8,062 nucleotides of DNA, from assembly GCA_021850345.1 (NCBI GenBank), contig JAJZMN010000045.1, positions 1 to 8,062 of the forward strand, in the 5' to 3' direction. Source of the DNA: Actinomycetes bacterium. GTDB taxonomy: Bacteria > Actinomycetota > Acidimicrobiia > Acidimicrobiales > RAAP-2. The position numbers and the translations under genes were made by a program. The notes below the pieces were generated by a model. The model saw only the letters and a program-made list of their open reading frames with translations, was not told the DNA's origin and did no database searches. Positions 1 to 5,917 of this stretch are shown here, piece by piece (position 1 is the stretch's first letter; each line of letters begins with the position of its first letter).

Positions 1-70
1 CCCGGGAGCGTCTTTCGCGGCGGCCCTCCCGGGAGCGTCTTTCGCGGCGGCCCTCCCGGGAGCGTCTTCG
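1..70. repeat. 27-bp tandem repeat, about 2.6 copies, cut by window edge
   Basis: Two identical 27-bp units lie at 1-27 and 28-54, and a third starts at 55 and diverges after about 69. Each complete junction between units creates the 10-bp palindrome CTCCCGGGAG (26-35 and 53-62), so the palindromes are spaced exactly one unit apart. The array may continue to the left of the window. I see no coding sense in it. It may be a minisatellite-like expansion or a set of repeated protein-binding sites; the sequence alone does not decide. Confidence 0.85.
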
Positions 71-129
71 GCGGGGAGGCCTCGGGGGCCCGGCGTCGAC
101 GGCGCCAGTCCTCCGAGGTCCCTCCCCGC
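71..129. other. Long imperfect stem-loop
   Basis: Bases 71-79 pair perfectly with 121-129 (9 bp). After a two-base bulge (119-120), bases 80-88 pair with 110-118 with a single G-U wobble (86/112). An inner 4-bp stem, GGCG 92-95 with CGCC 103-106, caps the structure. The total is about 22 pairs, nearly all G-C. No T-run follows on either strand, so it is not a classical Rho-independent terminator. It could end transcription of a gene to the left of the window, or be a structured leader or small RNA. The structure is read directly from the sequence; the role is unknown. Confidence 0.6.
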
Positions 130-146
130 GAGATGGAGGCGACGTT

Positions 147-206
147 CCCCGCGCCAGCGGGCGTCAAACTCCCGCGCCCCCGCGCCAGCGGGCGTCAAAC
201 TCCCGC
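147..206. repeat. 31-bp direct repeat, two copies
   Basis: The 29-base block at 147-175 recurs exactly at 178-206, giving a period of 31. Each copy contains GCGCCAGCGGGCGTCAAACT. It lies in the untranslated region upstream of the small gene at 274. It is probably a recent slippage or recombination duplication, as the copies are identical. Confidence 0.85.
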
Positions 207-207
207 T

Positions 208-255
208 CGGCGGGTATCGCTCCGTGACGACCGGCGGGTCGCCCTCCGTGACCGA
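208..255. repeat. About 24-bp imperfect tandem duplication
   Basis: CGGCGGGT followed by TCGC and CCGTGAC occurs at 208-229 and again, with single-base insertions and changes, at 232-252. It ends just before the ribosome-binding site of the small gene at 274. It is an older-looking duplication than the 31-bp repeat next to it, because the copies have diverged. Confidence 0.55.
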
Positions 256-261
256 CGGACG

Positions 262-267
262 AAGGAG
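262..267 (+). promoter_or_regulatory. Shine-Dalgarno site AAGGAG
   Basis: AAGGAG sits six bases before the ATG at 274, an ideal match and spacing. It decides the start of the small gene and argues against the longer open frame that begins at 133. It is the strongest ribosome-binding site in the window. Confidence 0.8.
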
Positions 268-273
268 ATCACC

Positions 274-459
274 ATGCCAGGATCGACAGCCGAAGCAGCC
301 CACGAGGCCGACCGCACCCCGACCGACGACGAGGCGAAGGCGGCGGAACGCTCGGCGGACGAGCTTCGCGAGTCCGGCGAGGAGGAGTCGGTCGCCGAGC
401 ATTACAAGGAGATGGCCCGGCGCGGCGTCGAACAGAAGGGCGAGGGCAAGATCGACTAG
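274..459 (+). CDS. Small acidic hydrophilic protein, 61 residues, function unknown
   Basis: The product is 61 residues, rich in Glu and Asp (about 19 acidic against 9 basic), with no Cys and no hydrophobic segment, so it should be a soluble cytoplasmic protein, perhaps disordered or helical. The N-terminal half is low-complexity Ala/Glu/Asp. The C-terminal part (about 38-61, with EHYKEMARRGVEQKGEGKI) looks like the conserved core. I have an impression of similar short proteins ending in a KGEGRI-like motif in other actinobacteria, but cannot verify it. The start is fixed by the AAGGAG site six bases upstream. An open frame continues upstream to 133, but that part translates repeat DNA. The last codons and the TAG stop lie in the first unit of the 14-bp array that follows. 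No function is proposed. Confidence 0.75.
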   Translation: MPGSTAEAAHEADRTPTDDEAKAAERSADELRESGEEESVAEHYKEMARRGVEQKGEGKID

Positions 460-560
460 TCAAGATCGACTCGTCCGGATCGACTAGTCCCGATCGACTC
501 GTCCCGATCGGCTCGTCCCGATCGGCTCGTCCCGATCGACTCGTCCCGATCGACTCGTCC
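449..560. repeat. 14-bp tandem repeat array, eight units
   Basis: Eight contiguous 14-bp units run from 449 to 560, with the consensus CGATCGACTCGTCC. Units 4, 7 and 8 are identical to it, units 5 and 6 have GGCTC in place of GACTC, and units 1 and 3 carry GACTAGTC, an 8-bp palindrome. Unit 1 (449-462) covers the final codons and TAG stop of the small gene, so the array may have grown from its 3' end. Most units also hold the palindrome CGATCG. The period is not a multiple of three, so the array is unlikely to code. It fills nearly all the space between the small gene and the CoA-transferase. Confidence 0.9.
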
Positions 561-566
561 CGTTCC

Positions 567-586
567 TGCGGGCAATGATGCCCGCA
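567..586 (+). promoter_or_regulatory. Perfect hairpin touching the CoA-transferase start codon
   Basis: TGCGGGCA (567-574), loop ATGA (575-578) and TGCCCGCA (579-586) form a perfect 8-bp stem. Its last base is the A of the ATG at 586. No Shine-Dalgarno sequence is visible before this ATG, and the hairpin would occupy the usual ribosome-binding region. It may limit translation, act as a protein-binding inverted repeat, or terminate the small gene upstream, although no T-run follows it. A leaderless transcript starting at or near 586 would also explain the missing ribosome-binding site. Confidence 0.5.
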
Positions 587-1785
587 TGGATCGCTCACCC
601 ACCGGGGTCCCGCGCGGTGCGCTCGCGGGCTGCCTCGTCGCCGACTTCAGCCGGGTCCTCGCCGGACCGCTCGCGACGATGATCCTCGGGGACCTCGGCG
701 CGACGGTGGTGAAGGTCGAGCACCCCCGCGGCGACGACACGCGCCAGTGGGGACCACCGTTCGTAGGCTCGGAGAGCACCTACTTCCTGAGCGTCAACCG
801 CAACAAGCGGAGCGTCGTGCTCGACTTGTCCACGCCCGAGGGGTTGTCGGACGCCCGGCGCCTCGCCGAACGGGCGACAGTATTCGTGGAGAACTTCCGC
901 CCCGGTCGCCTTGCCGACTTCGGCCTCGGCTACGAGCAGCTCTCGTCCACCAACCCCGGGATCGTCTACGCCTCCATCTCGGGGTTCGGCGGTGAGGGCA
1001 CGCCGGGGCAGAACCTCGCTGGCTACGACTTCGTGGTCCAGGCCATGAGCGGGCTCATGGACATCACGGGGCACCCCGGTGGCCCCCCCACGAAGGTCGG
1101 CGTCGCGGTCGTCGACGTGCTCACGGGTCTCAACGTTGCGATCGGGATCCTGGCCGCGCTCGGCGCACGCCGCGAATCGGGCCGCGGTCAGCTCGTCGAG
1201 GTGAACCTGATGTCGAGCGCGCTGGCCGCGCTCGTCAACCAAGCGTCCGCGTACCTCAACACCGGCACCGTTCCCCACGCCATGGGGAACGGTCATCCGA
1301 GCATCGCCCCGTACGAGACGCTCGCCACCATGAAGGGCGCGCTGGCGGTGGCCGTGGGCAACGACCGGCAGTTCCGGATCCTGTGCCGCGCGCTCGGCGA
1401 CGAACTGCTCGCCGACGACGAACGGTTCGCGGCGAACCCCGCGCGGGTCGCGCACCACCAGGCGCTCGTCGAGCGGCTCGAGGCACTGCTCGCGTCCCGG
1501 CCGGCCGTCGAGTGGGTCGAGGTGCTGCGCGCGGCGGGCGTGCCATGCGGCCCGGTGAACGACATCGGCGCCGCGTTCACCGACGCGCACCAGCTCGGCC
1601 TCGGAGCCGTGGTGGAGCACCCAGGGCCGGCGGGCGACGTCCGAAGCGTCGCCAACCCGCTGCGCCTCTCCGGCTCCCCGGTCAGCTACCGGCGACCGCC
1701 GCCGCCGCTCGGCCACGACACCGACGAGGTCGTGGCGTGGCTCCGCACACCCGGCCCGGCCCGCCCGTTGGATCCCGCGCGGTAG
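586..1785 (+). CDS. Class III (CaiB/BaiF family) CoA-transferase
   Basis: The 399-residue product has the usual length for this family, which moves coenzyme A between a CoA thioester and a carboxylic acid in the cytosol through an aspartyl-CoA anhydride. Visible family signatures are FSRVLAGPLATMILGDLGATVVKVEHP (split as FSRVLAGP at 21-28 and GDLGATVVKVE at 35-45), NRNKRSVVLDL (71-81), VENFRPG (101-107), and GVAVVDVLTG at 172-181. Asp177 in the last matches the catalytic aspartate. The C-terminal GVPCGPVND (318-326) is also typical. No alternative start codon lies in frame between the upstream stop at 457 and this ATG, so the start is well bounded although it lacks a ribosome-binding site. 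The family includes formyl-CoA, carnitine and aryl-succinate transferases; the substrate cannot be assigned here. It converges with the MFS transporter, which may import its acid substrate (inference). Confidence 0.93.
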   Translation: MDRSPTGVPRGALAGCLVADFSRVLAGPLATMILGDLGATVVKVEHPRGDDTRQWGPPFVGSESTYFLSVNRNKRSVVLDLSTPEGLSDARRLAERATVFVENFRPGRLADFGLGYEQLSSTNPGIVYASISGFGGEGTPGQNLAGYDFVVQAMSGLMDITGHPGGPPTKVGVAVVDVLTGLNVAIGILAALGARRESGRGQLVEVNLMSSALAALVNQASAYLNTGTVPHAMGNGHPSIAPYETLATMKGALAVAVGNDRQFRILCRALGDELLADDERFAANPARVAHHQALVERLEALLASRPAVEWVEVLRAAGVPCGPVNDIGAAFTDAHQLGLGAVVEHPGPAGDVRSVANPLRLSGSPVSYRRPPPPLGHDTDEVVAWLRTPGPARPLDPAR

Positions 1786-1858
1786 CGGGCGGCAGCCCGT
1801 GGTCCGCATGCCCGGTGGTCTACATGCCCGGCATCCCGACCGGCTGGGAGGCGTCGGG
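1786..1858. terminator. Possible bidirectional terminator region between convergent genes
   Basis: The 84-bp gap between the CoA-transferase and the MFS gene holds two candidate stem-loops. CGGGC (1786-1790) and GCCCG (1795-1799) form a 5-bp stem with a 4-base loop directly after the TAG stop. CCCGAC (1835-1840) and GTCGGG (1853-1858) form a 6-bp stem. The octamer ATGCCCGG also occurs twice (1808-1815, 1824-1831). No T-run is present, which is common in GC-rich actinobacteria. The call rests mainly on position. Confidence 0.3.
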
Positions 1859-1869
1859 GCTCGGCAGGC

Positions 1870-3633
1870 TCAGGGTGCGGTGGTCGCGGGCTGGCGCGCG
1901 CTCACGAGCTGTGCGAGCTCCTCTTGGACCTTCCAGTCGTGCTCGACCTCGTCGCGCTTGGCGGCCCGTGGCGACCACCGTCCGGCCATGAAGAGCACCA
2001 GCGGGATGAAGGCGAGCTCCGCACCGACGCACACCCACCACCAGTGCTGCCACTGAGAGGCCGTCGAGGCGCTTGCCGCGGCCACCTGACGGAGCTGAGA
2101 CGCATGGGCCGTGAAGAACGCCGCTTCGTGCGGGATGCGCGCGTCGTGGGCGACCGCGAGGAGGTTCTTCAGGCCGACCTCCTTGATGGCCTTTGCGAGC
2201 AGCGGGCCGGGGATCTTCGACTGGGGGTACTTGGCGAGCTGCGCGAAGAGCGCGGGGTGCGCGAGCACGATCTTCACGGTCGGATCGGCCTTCTCGATCG
2301 CGAGCGCTTTCTTGCCGAGGGTGCCGTACTGGACGAGCGCATTGGTGGACGAGACGACGTAGGGAAGGATGAACACCGAGATCGCGACCGTCGCCCGGAT
2401 GATCCAGCCCCAGACCGCAAGACCGTGCGCGGTCAGTGCCGGGTTCCGCCGTTCGACGGTCTCGGTGAAGCTGGCCATCCAGGGCGCGTAGGCGATGGCG
2501 AGGAAGATCGCCAGCAACGAGACGATCCACGCGAGCGTGTAGTAGCCGGTGTGCGGGGCGGTCGCCTTGGTGAGGTAGACGATCGTCATGACCGCCGCAC
2601 CCGCGGCGCCCACGATCATGAAGGGCTTTCGCACTCGCAGGCGGTCGGAAACGACCCCCACCACGACGAGCGCGACGGCGTCCGCCGCCCACCACCAGTT
2701 GCCCAGCGCGTTCGCCTGCGACGGGGAGAACTTGAAGATCGTCTCGAAATAGATGGGGTTGAAGCCGACGGCCGTGTAGTAGATGACCAAGAGCAGGCTG
2801 ATCGCCACGGCGGACAGCACGACGTCGGTACGCACCACCTGTCGCCAGGGCTTGCGCAGGCCGGCCTCGACGTCGATCCCCTTTGCCCGCGCCTCGATGA
2901 GGGCCCGGTCCCGGAGGCTCACCATCAGCTGGTCACGGAGCCTCGGGGACAGCTCGCGCAGACCGAAGAGCGCGACGAGGAAGACGGCGACGCCGGCGAT
3001 CCCGCAGATGACGAACTGGTCCTGCCACGCGACGAGGTGGCTCAGCGTGTGGCTGGCGACCTCCGCGACCACCAGGCTGCCCACGACCGGTCCGAGGGTC
3101 CAGAAGCCCATCGCCGACGCCCGGCCCAGTTGCGGCGAGAAGTCCCGCACGAGCGCAGGCGTCGCGACGAGGACGATCCCCTCGACGAACCCCACCGCGC
3201 AGAGCGCGGCGCCGAAGGCCCATTCGCTGGGCGCGTTGGGGATCGCGAACAACGTGAGGAGCGCGGTGACGCCGAGTCCATAGGCGACGAGGTTGGCCCG
3301 TCCCCAACGGTCCGCGAGCCCCGCGAGCACGGAGGTGAAGGCGCCGATCGCGTTGAGCACCACGGTCACGTCCACGTAGAAGCGGAAGGACATGTGGTAG
3401 TGCTCGAGGATCTGCGGCGCGACGGCTCCAGGGACGTACAGCTGGTAGTAGAGAATGATCGTGGCGACCACCACGATCCCGAGGTAGAGCACGCGCCGCG
3501 CCGTGTCGGGGTAGCGGTCCACCTGCCGGTACCACAGCGCTCTCGCGAGCGCGCTGCGACCCGTCTGCGGCGGTGCCCCGCCAACCATCGTCGTGCCCAT
3601 CGAGACGTCGCCCCCCTGTGAATGAGCGTTCAT
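1870..3633 (-). CDS. MFS transporter with a long loop before the last membrane segment
   Basis: The 587-residue product is an inner-membrane secondary transporter with about twelve hydrophobic segments (near 48-70, 87-106, 115-132, 138-160, 175-195, 205-225, 269-291, 312-329, 337-355, 364-386, 405-427 and 530-551). The loop 2-3 signature of the superfamily is present as GLADRWGRANLV (105-116), with its second-half copy GVVSDRLRVRKP (326-337). A charged cytoplasmic loop (226-267) separates the halves. About 100 residues (428-529) lie between segments 11 and 12, much longer than usual and predicted to face outside. The ATG at 3633 follows GGGGAGGGG on the minus strand. The open frame runs on to 3951, but that part overlaps the divergent TetR gene and is not credible. 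A second possible start is the ATG at 3600. Substrate unknown; an organic acid is a guess from the nearby CoA-transferase. Confidence 0.9.
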   Translation of the reverse strand: MNAHSQGGDVSMGTTMVGGAPPQTGRSALARALWYRQVDRYPDTARRVLYLGIVVVATIILYYQLYVPGAVAPQILEHYHMSFRFYVDVTVVLNAIGAFTSVLAGLADRWGRANLVAYGLGVTALLTLFAIPNAPSEWAFGAALCAVGFVEGIVLVATPALVRDFSPQLGRASAMGFWTLGPVVGSLVVAEVASHTLSHLVAWQDQFVICGIAGVAVFLVALFGLRELSPRLRDQLMVSLRDRALIEARAKGIDVEAGLRKPWRQVVRTDVVLSAVAISLLLVIYYTAVGFNPIYFETIFKFSPSQANALGNWWWAADAVALVVVGVVSDRLRVRKPFMIVGAAGAAVMTIVYLTKATAPHTGYYTLAWIVSLLAIFLAIAYAPWMASFTETVERRNPALTAHGLAVWGWIIRATVAISVFILPYVVSSTNALVQYGTLGKKALAIEKADPTVKIVLAHPALFAQLAKYPQSKIPGPLLAKAIKEVGLKNLLAVAHDARIPHEAAFFTAHASQLRQVAAASASTASQWQHWWWVCVGAELAFIPLVLFMAGRWSPRAAKRDEVEHDWKVQEELAQLVSARQPATTAP

Positions 3634-3703
3634 AGACCGCCCCTCCCCAACGCTAGCCTGAGATGGGCCGGGGGAGCCTCCCCGCACGGCCACAGGGGGC
3701 GGT
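3634..3703. promoter_or_regulatory. Divergent promoter/operator region for MFS transporter and TetR regulator
   Basis: These 70 bases must contain both promoters. A 13-bp perfect palindrome, GGGGAG-C-CTCCCC, lies at 3671-3683 and is a candidate repressor site. The short palindrome GCTAGC lies at 3652-3657, and TAGCCT (plus) and TAGCGT (minus) overlapping it could be weak -10 elements; no convincing -35 is seen. The two start codons carry nearly the same leader, AGGGGCGGTCT before the MFS ATG and AGGGGGCGGT before the TetR ATG. The GGAG-rich parts of these leaders are the ribosome-binding sites. Confidence 0.45.
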
Positions 3704-4333
3704 ATGGCGACGCGGGCGGAAGTGCAGGGCAGCGACCTCTCCCCTGCCGCGCAGCGGATCTTGGCGGCCGCCGACGGTCTCTTCTTCCGGCAGGGAGCGG
3801 CCGCCACCACGGTGCGCGAGATCACCTCTGCGTGCGGGCTCACGCCGGGGGCCCTGTACAACCACTTCGAGTCCAAGGACGACTTGCTCTTCCAGCTCGT
3901 CATGCGCCGCCATCTGCTGATCGCCGCGGCGCTCGAGGAGGCGCTCGCCACCGCGCCGCCCCAACCCGCGGCGCGCCTGGAGGCGGCCGTGCGCGTCTAC
4001 GCCCGGGTCCACCTCCGCCCGGCGGCGCGCACCGGCACGAGGGTCGCCAACCGCGAGTACCGGTGCTTGTCCGGCACTCGGCTCGCCCAGGTGGTCGCCG
4101 TGCGGCGGTCGCTGCGCGACCGGCTGGTCGAGATCCTCGAGGACGGGACCGCGCAGGGGCACTTCGCCGTCTGCGGCGGTCGGGACCGCGCGTCCCTTGT
4201 CGTGGCGGCATCTACGATCCTCGAAATGTGCGTGCAGGCCGCCGAGTGGGTGCGCGAGGACGGACCGCTCGGCGTCGAAGCGCTCGAGGACCGGTTCGTG
4301 GAGATGGCGCGCCGGCTCGTGGGAGCGAGATGA
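3704..4333 (+). CDS. TetR/AcrR-family transcriptional regulator
   Basis: The 209-residue product has the normal TetR length. The N-terminal DNA-binding domain spans about 13-62, with the helix-turn-helix in TTVREITSACGLTPGALYNHF (TTVREITSACG at 35-45, LTPGALYNHF at 46-55) followed by SKDDLL. The C-terminal half (about 75-205) is the ligand and dimer domain. Its NREYRCLS and VVAVRRSLRDRLVEILEDG stretches resemble the KstR2-type C-terminal domain, whose known member binds a CoA thioester. The ATG at 3704 has AGGGGG a few bases upstream. It is divergent from the MFS transporter across 70 bp, the classic layout of a repressor that controls a transporter and itself. Its TGA overlaps the ATG of the DUF3054 gene. 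Family assignment is firm; targets and ligand are inferred. Confidence 0.93.
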   Translation: MATRAEVQGSDLSPAAQRILAAADGLFFRQGAAATTVREITSACGLTPGALYNHFESKDDLLFQLVMRRHLLIAAALEEALATAPPQPAARLEAAVRVYARVHLRPAARTGTRVANREYRCLSGTRLAQVVAVRRSLRDRLVEILEDGTAQGHFAVCGGRDRASLVVAASTILEMCVQAAEWVREDGPLGVEALEDRFVEMARRLVGAR

Positions 4334-4737
4334 CCGAGATGGCGCGGCGAAGCTGGGCCGGCGCGGCGATGGTCGACGTGCTGGCCGTCCTCCTCTTCGT
4401 CGTGATCGGACGGGCATCCCACCAGCACGCGGAAACCGCCGGCGGCATCGCCTCCACGGCGTGGCCGTTCGCCGCGGGGCTGGGTCTCGGATGGGGGCTG
4501 CTCGCCGCTGCCGGAAGGCTTCGTGGCCGTTCGGTCTCCCCCTCGTCCCTCTCGTCCGGCGCTGCCGTCTGCGTCACGACGGTCGCGTTCGGGATGGCGT
4601 GTCGTGTCGTGGCGGGCCAGGGCAGTGCCCCCGCGTTCGTCGGGGTGGCGACGGGCTTTCTCGGCGCGCTCATGCTCGGCGGCCGGGTTGCGCTCGGTGC
4701 CGCGGGACGGCGGCTCGCCCGCGCCGGACGGAACTGA
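4330..4737 (+). CDS. DUF3054 family membrane protein
   Basis: The 135-residue product is a small integral membrane protein with about four hydrophobic segments (near 11-27, 44-62, 77-94 and 101-123). Conserved-looking elements match my memory of DUF3054: DVLAVLLFVVIGRASH (16-31), TAWPF (43-47), GMACRVVAGQG (88-98) and APAFVGVA (100-107). Its function is not known. The ATG overlaps the TetR stop by ATGA, so translation is probably coupled and the two genes share a transcript. The open frame extends far upstream through the TetR gene, but that part is an out-of-frame shadow. Because it is linked to the regulator it may answer to the same signal, although in other genomes this family occurs in many contexts. 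Confidence 0.82.
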   Translation: MTEMARRSWAGAAMVDVLAVLLFVVIGRASHQHAETAGGIASTAWPFAAGLGLGWGLLAAAGRLRGRSVSPSSLSSGAAVCVTTVAFGMACRVVAGQGSAPAFVGVATGFLGALMLGGRVALGAAGRRLARAGRN

Positions 4738-4780
4738 CCGCCGGCCGCTGCGCTCAGGTCCGTAGCGCCGACGCCGGCGG
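4738..4780. terminator. Possible terminator between convergent DUF3054 and DUF3817 genes
   Basis: The two genes converge with only 16 bases between their stop codons. CCGCCGGC (4738-4745) and GCCGGCGG (4773-4780) form a perfect 8-bp inverted repeat, but the loop is 27 bases and the right arm lies in the end of the membrane-protein gene. No T-run follows. It is the only structure here that could separate the two transcripts. Confidence 0.25.
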
Positions 4781-5917
4781 GCGCTCCGAAGGCCCGACGG
4801 CCTGCGAGGCCGAGCCGCCCTCGGCTCTGGGGCGCGCACGGAGCACGATCGGCACCAGGTACGCGCTGCCGGCGAGGACGGATGCCACGAACATGAGGGC
4901 GATCCCGAGGAACCGCACGGCGGAGTGGGGCTCGGTCATGAGCCCGCCCGCCCCCGCGAGCGCCGTGCACACCGCTCCCGTCCATCCCGAGATCCGGGCG
5001 ATGCGGCCGAGGCGGCGCACCCGGACCAAGAACGCGAGCGCACCCAGGGCGATGAAGAGGCCGAGGGTCGCGTGGATGCCGTAGACCGCGGCGCCCCGCT
5101 GGGGCACCCACTCGCTCGGCCGGCCGAAGGGGACGAGCACGAGAGCCACGATCCCGACGAGCAGCTCCACGGCCACCGCCGCGGCGAGTGCCGCCGCCCA
5201 GATGCCCGTCTCCGCCTCGACGTCGACGGGCTTCGTCGACGGTGAAGCCTCAGGGACCGTCGTGGCGCCCCGCTCGCGCGAGCGCCACCGCCTCGCCCGG
5301 AAGGCCTCGGGGTCCTCGTGGACGAGGTGCCACCACCCGAACACGGCGAGCGCCGCGAAGATCGGCCACTCGATCGAGTACACCCAGCTCAATTGGTTGC
5401 CCGCGAGCGCTCTCGTGGCCTGCCACCAGCCTGCGAGCGCGCAGCCCGGGGCGACGACGAGCACCTCGACGTGCAGCAGCAGCGCCCGGGGGGAGAGCCA
5501 GCGCTGCCGGAGCACCGAGGCGCGCGGGGCGCGGCCGGTCGGGGAATCTCCCGGGCGCTCCGCGGAGGGCGCGGCCGCCTCGAAGCGCTTCGTCATCTTC
5601 CGTTCCGCGACGAACCCGCAGAACGGGACCGTCCCGGCGAGCAGCACGAGCAGCATCTGCCACTTCGGGACCCGGAGCCTCCGGGTGAGCTGGAAGGCCG
5701 TCACCAAATAAACGATGTACAAGAAGCCGTGCAGCGTCCCCACGTCGTTCACGACCTGCGGGCGGTGTGCTGCGAGCTGCAGCGGGATGCCGGCGAAGAC
5801 GAGCACGATGAGGAGCACGGCCGTGGTCAACGCCATGACCCGGTATCGGACGAGCACCCCCCTGCTCATGAGGACCCAGGCTACGCCGCGCTCTGCGGAC
5901 GGCAGCGGTCGGGTCAC
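4754..5917 (-). CDS. Multi-domain membrane protein with N-terminal DUF3817 domain
   Basis: The 387-residue product has three hydrophobic modules. Residues about 22-107 match the DUF3817 pattern (RYRVMAL, VVNDVGTLHGFLYIVYLVTAF, LLAGTVPFCGFVAERK split over 90-107). Residues about 140-205 form a second module with AGWWQATRALAGNQLSW (162-178), YSIEWPIFAAL (180-190) and GWWHLVHEDPE (194-204), a pattern I know from separate small actinobacterial membrane proteins. Residues about 238-362 hold four more predicted membrane helices, with VYGIHATLG (278-286) and GLMTEPHSAVRFLGIALM (325-342), which I cannot name. Charged linkers (108-139, 206-237) join them. The GTG at 5917 overlaps the upstream dehydrogenase stop by GTGA, suggesting coupled translation. 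The ATG at 5869 is an alternative that still keeps the DUF3817 domain. Biochemical function unknown. Confidence 0.8.
   Translation of the reverse strand: MTRPLPSAERGVAWVLMSRGVLVRYRVMALTTAVLLIVLVFAGIPLQLAAHRPQVVNDVGTLHGFLYIVYLVTAFQLTRRLRVPKWQMLLVLLAGTVPFCGFVAERKMTKRFEAAAPSAERPGDSPTGRAPRASVLRQRWLSPRALLLHVEVLVVAPGCALAGWWQATRALAGNQLSWVYSIEWPIFAALAVFGWWHLVHEDPEAFRARRWRSRERGATTVPEASPSTKPVDVEAETGIWAAALAAAVAVELLVGIVALVLVPFGRPSEWVPQRGAAVYGIHATLGLFIALGALAFLVRVRRLGRIARISGWTGAVCTALAGAGGLMTEPHSAVRFLGIALMFVASVLAGSAYLVPIVLRARPRAEGGSASQAVGPSERPPASALRT

Noticed and set aside
133..273. Longer N-terminus for the small gene starting at 133
   Set aside because: The extra part translates the repeats and is Arg/Pro-rich, unlike the acidic product; the AAGGAG site points to 274.
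449..560. CRISPR array
   Set aside because: Units are 14 bp and directly adjacent with no unique spacers, and no cas genes are nearby.
456..779. Repeat protein encoded on the minus strand across the 14-bp array
   Set aside because: The 14-residue repetition is only the product of three 14-bp units (42 bases). The frame runs antisense into the CoA-transferase, with no ribosome-binding site.
595..1809. Long minus-strand open frame opposite the CoA-transferase
   Set aside because: Its translation is Arg/Glu/His-rich with no fold signature, and it mirrors the GC-rich codons of a clear CoA-transferase on the plus strand.
1924..3621. Plus-strand open frame of about 565 residues opposite the MFS gene
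   Set aside because: It is highly charged and low in complexity (Arg, Asp, Glu, His), as expected for the complement of a membrane-protein gene. The minus strand shows clear MFS motifs.
3634..3951. Extension of the MFS reading frame upstream of 3633
   Set aside because: It overlaps the TetR coding region, has no membrane or MFS character, and the ATG at 3633 has a good ribosome-binding site.
3622..4329. Upstream extension of the DUF3054 reading frame
   Set aside because: It is an out-of-frame shadow of TetR, rich in Arg and Gly. The ATGA overlap gives the natural start at 4330.
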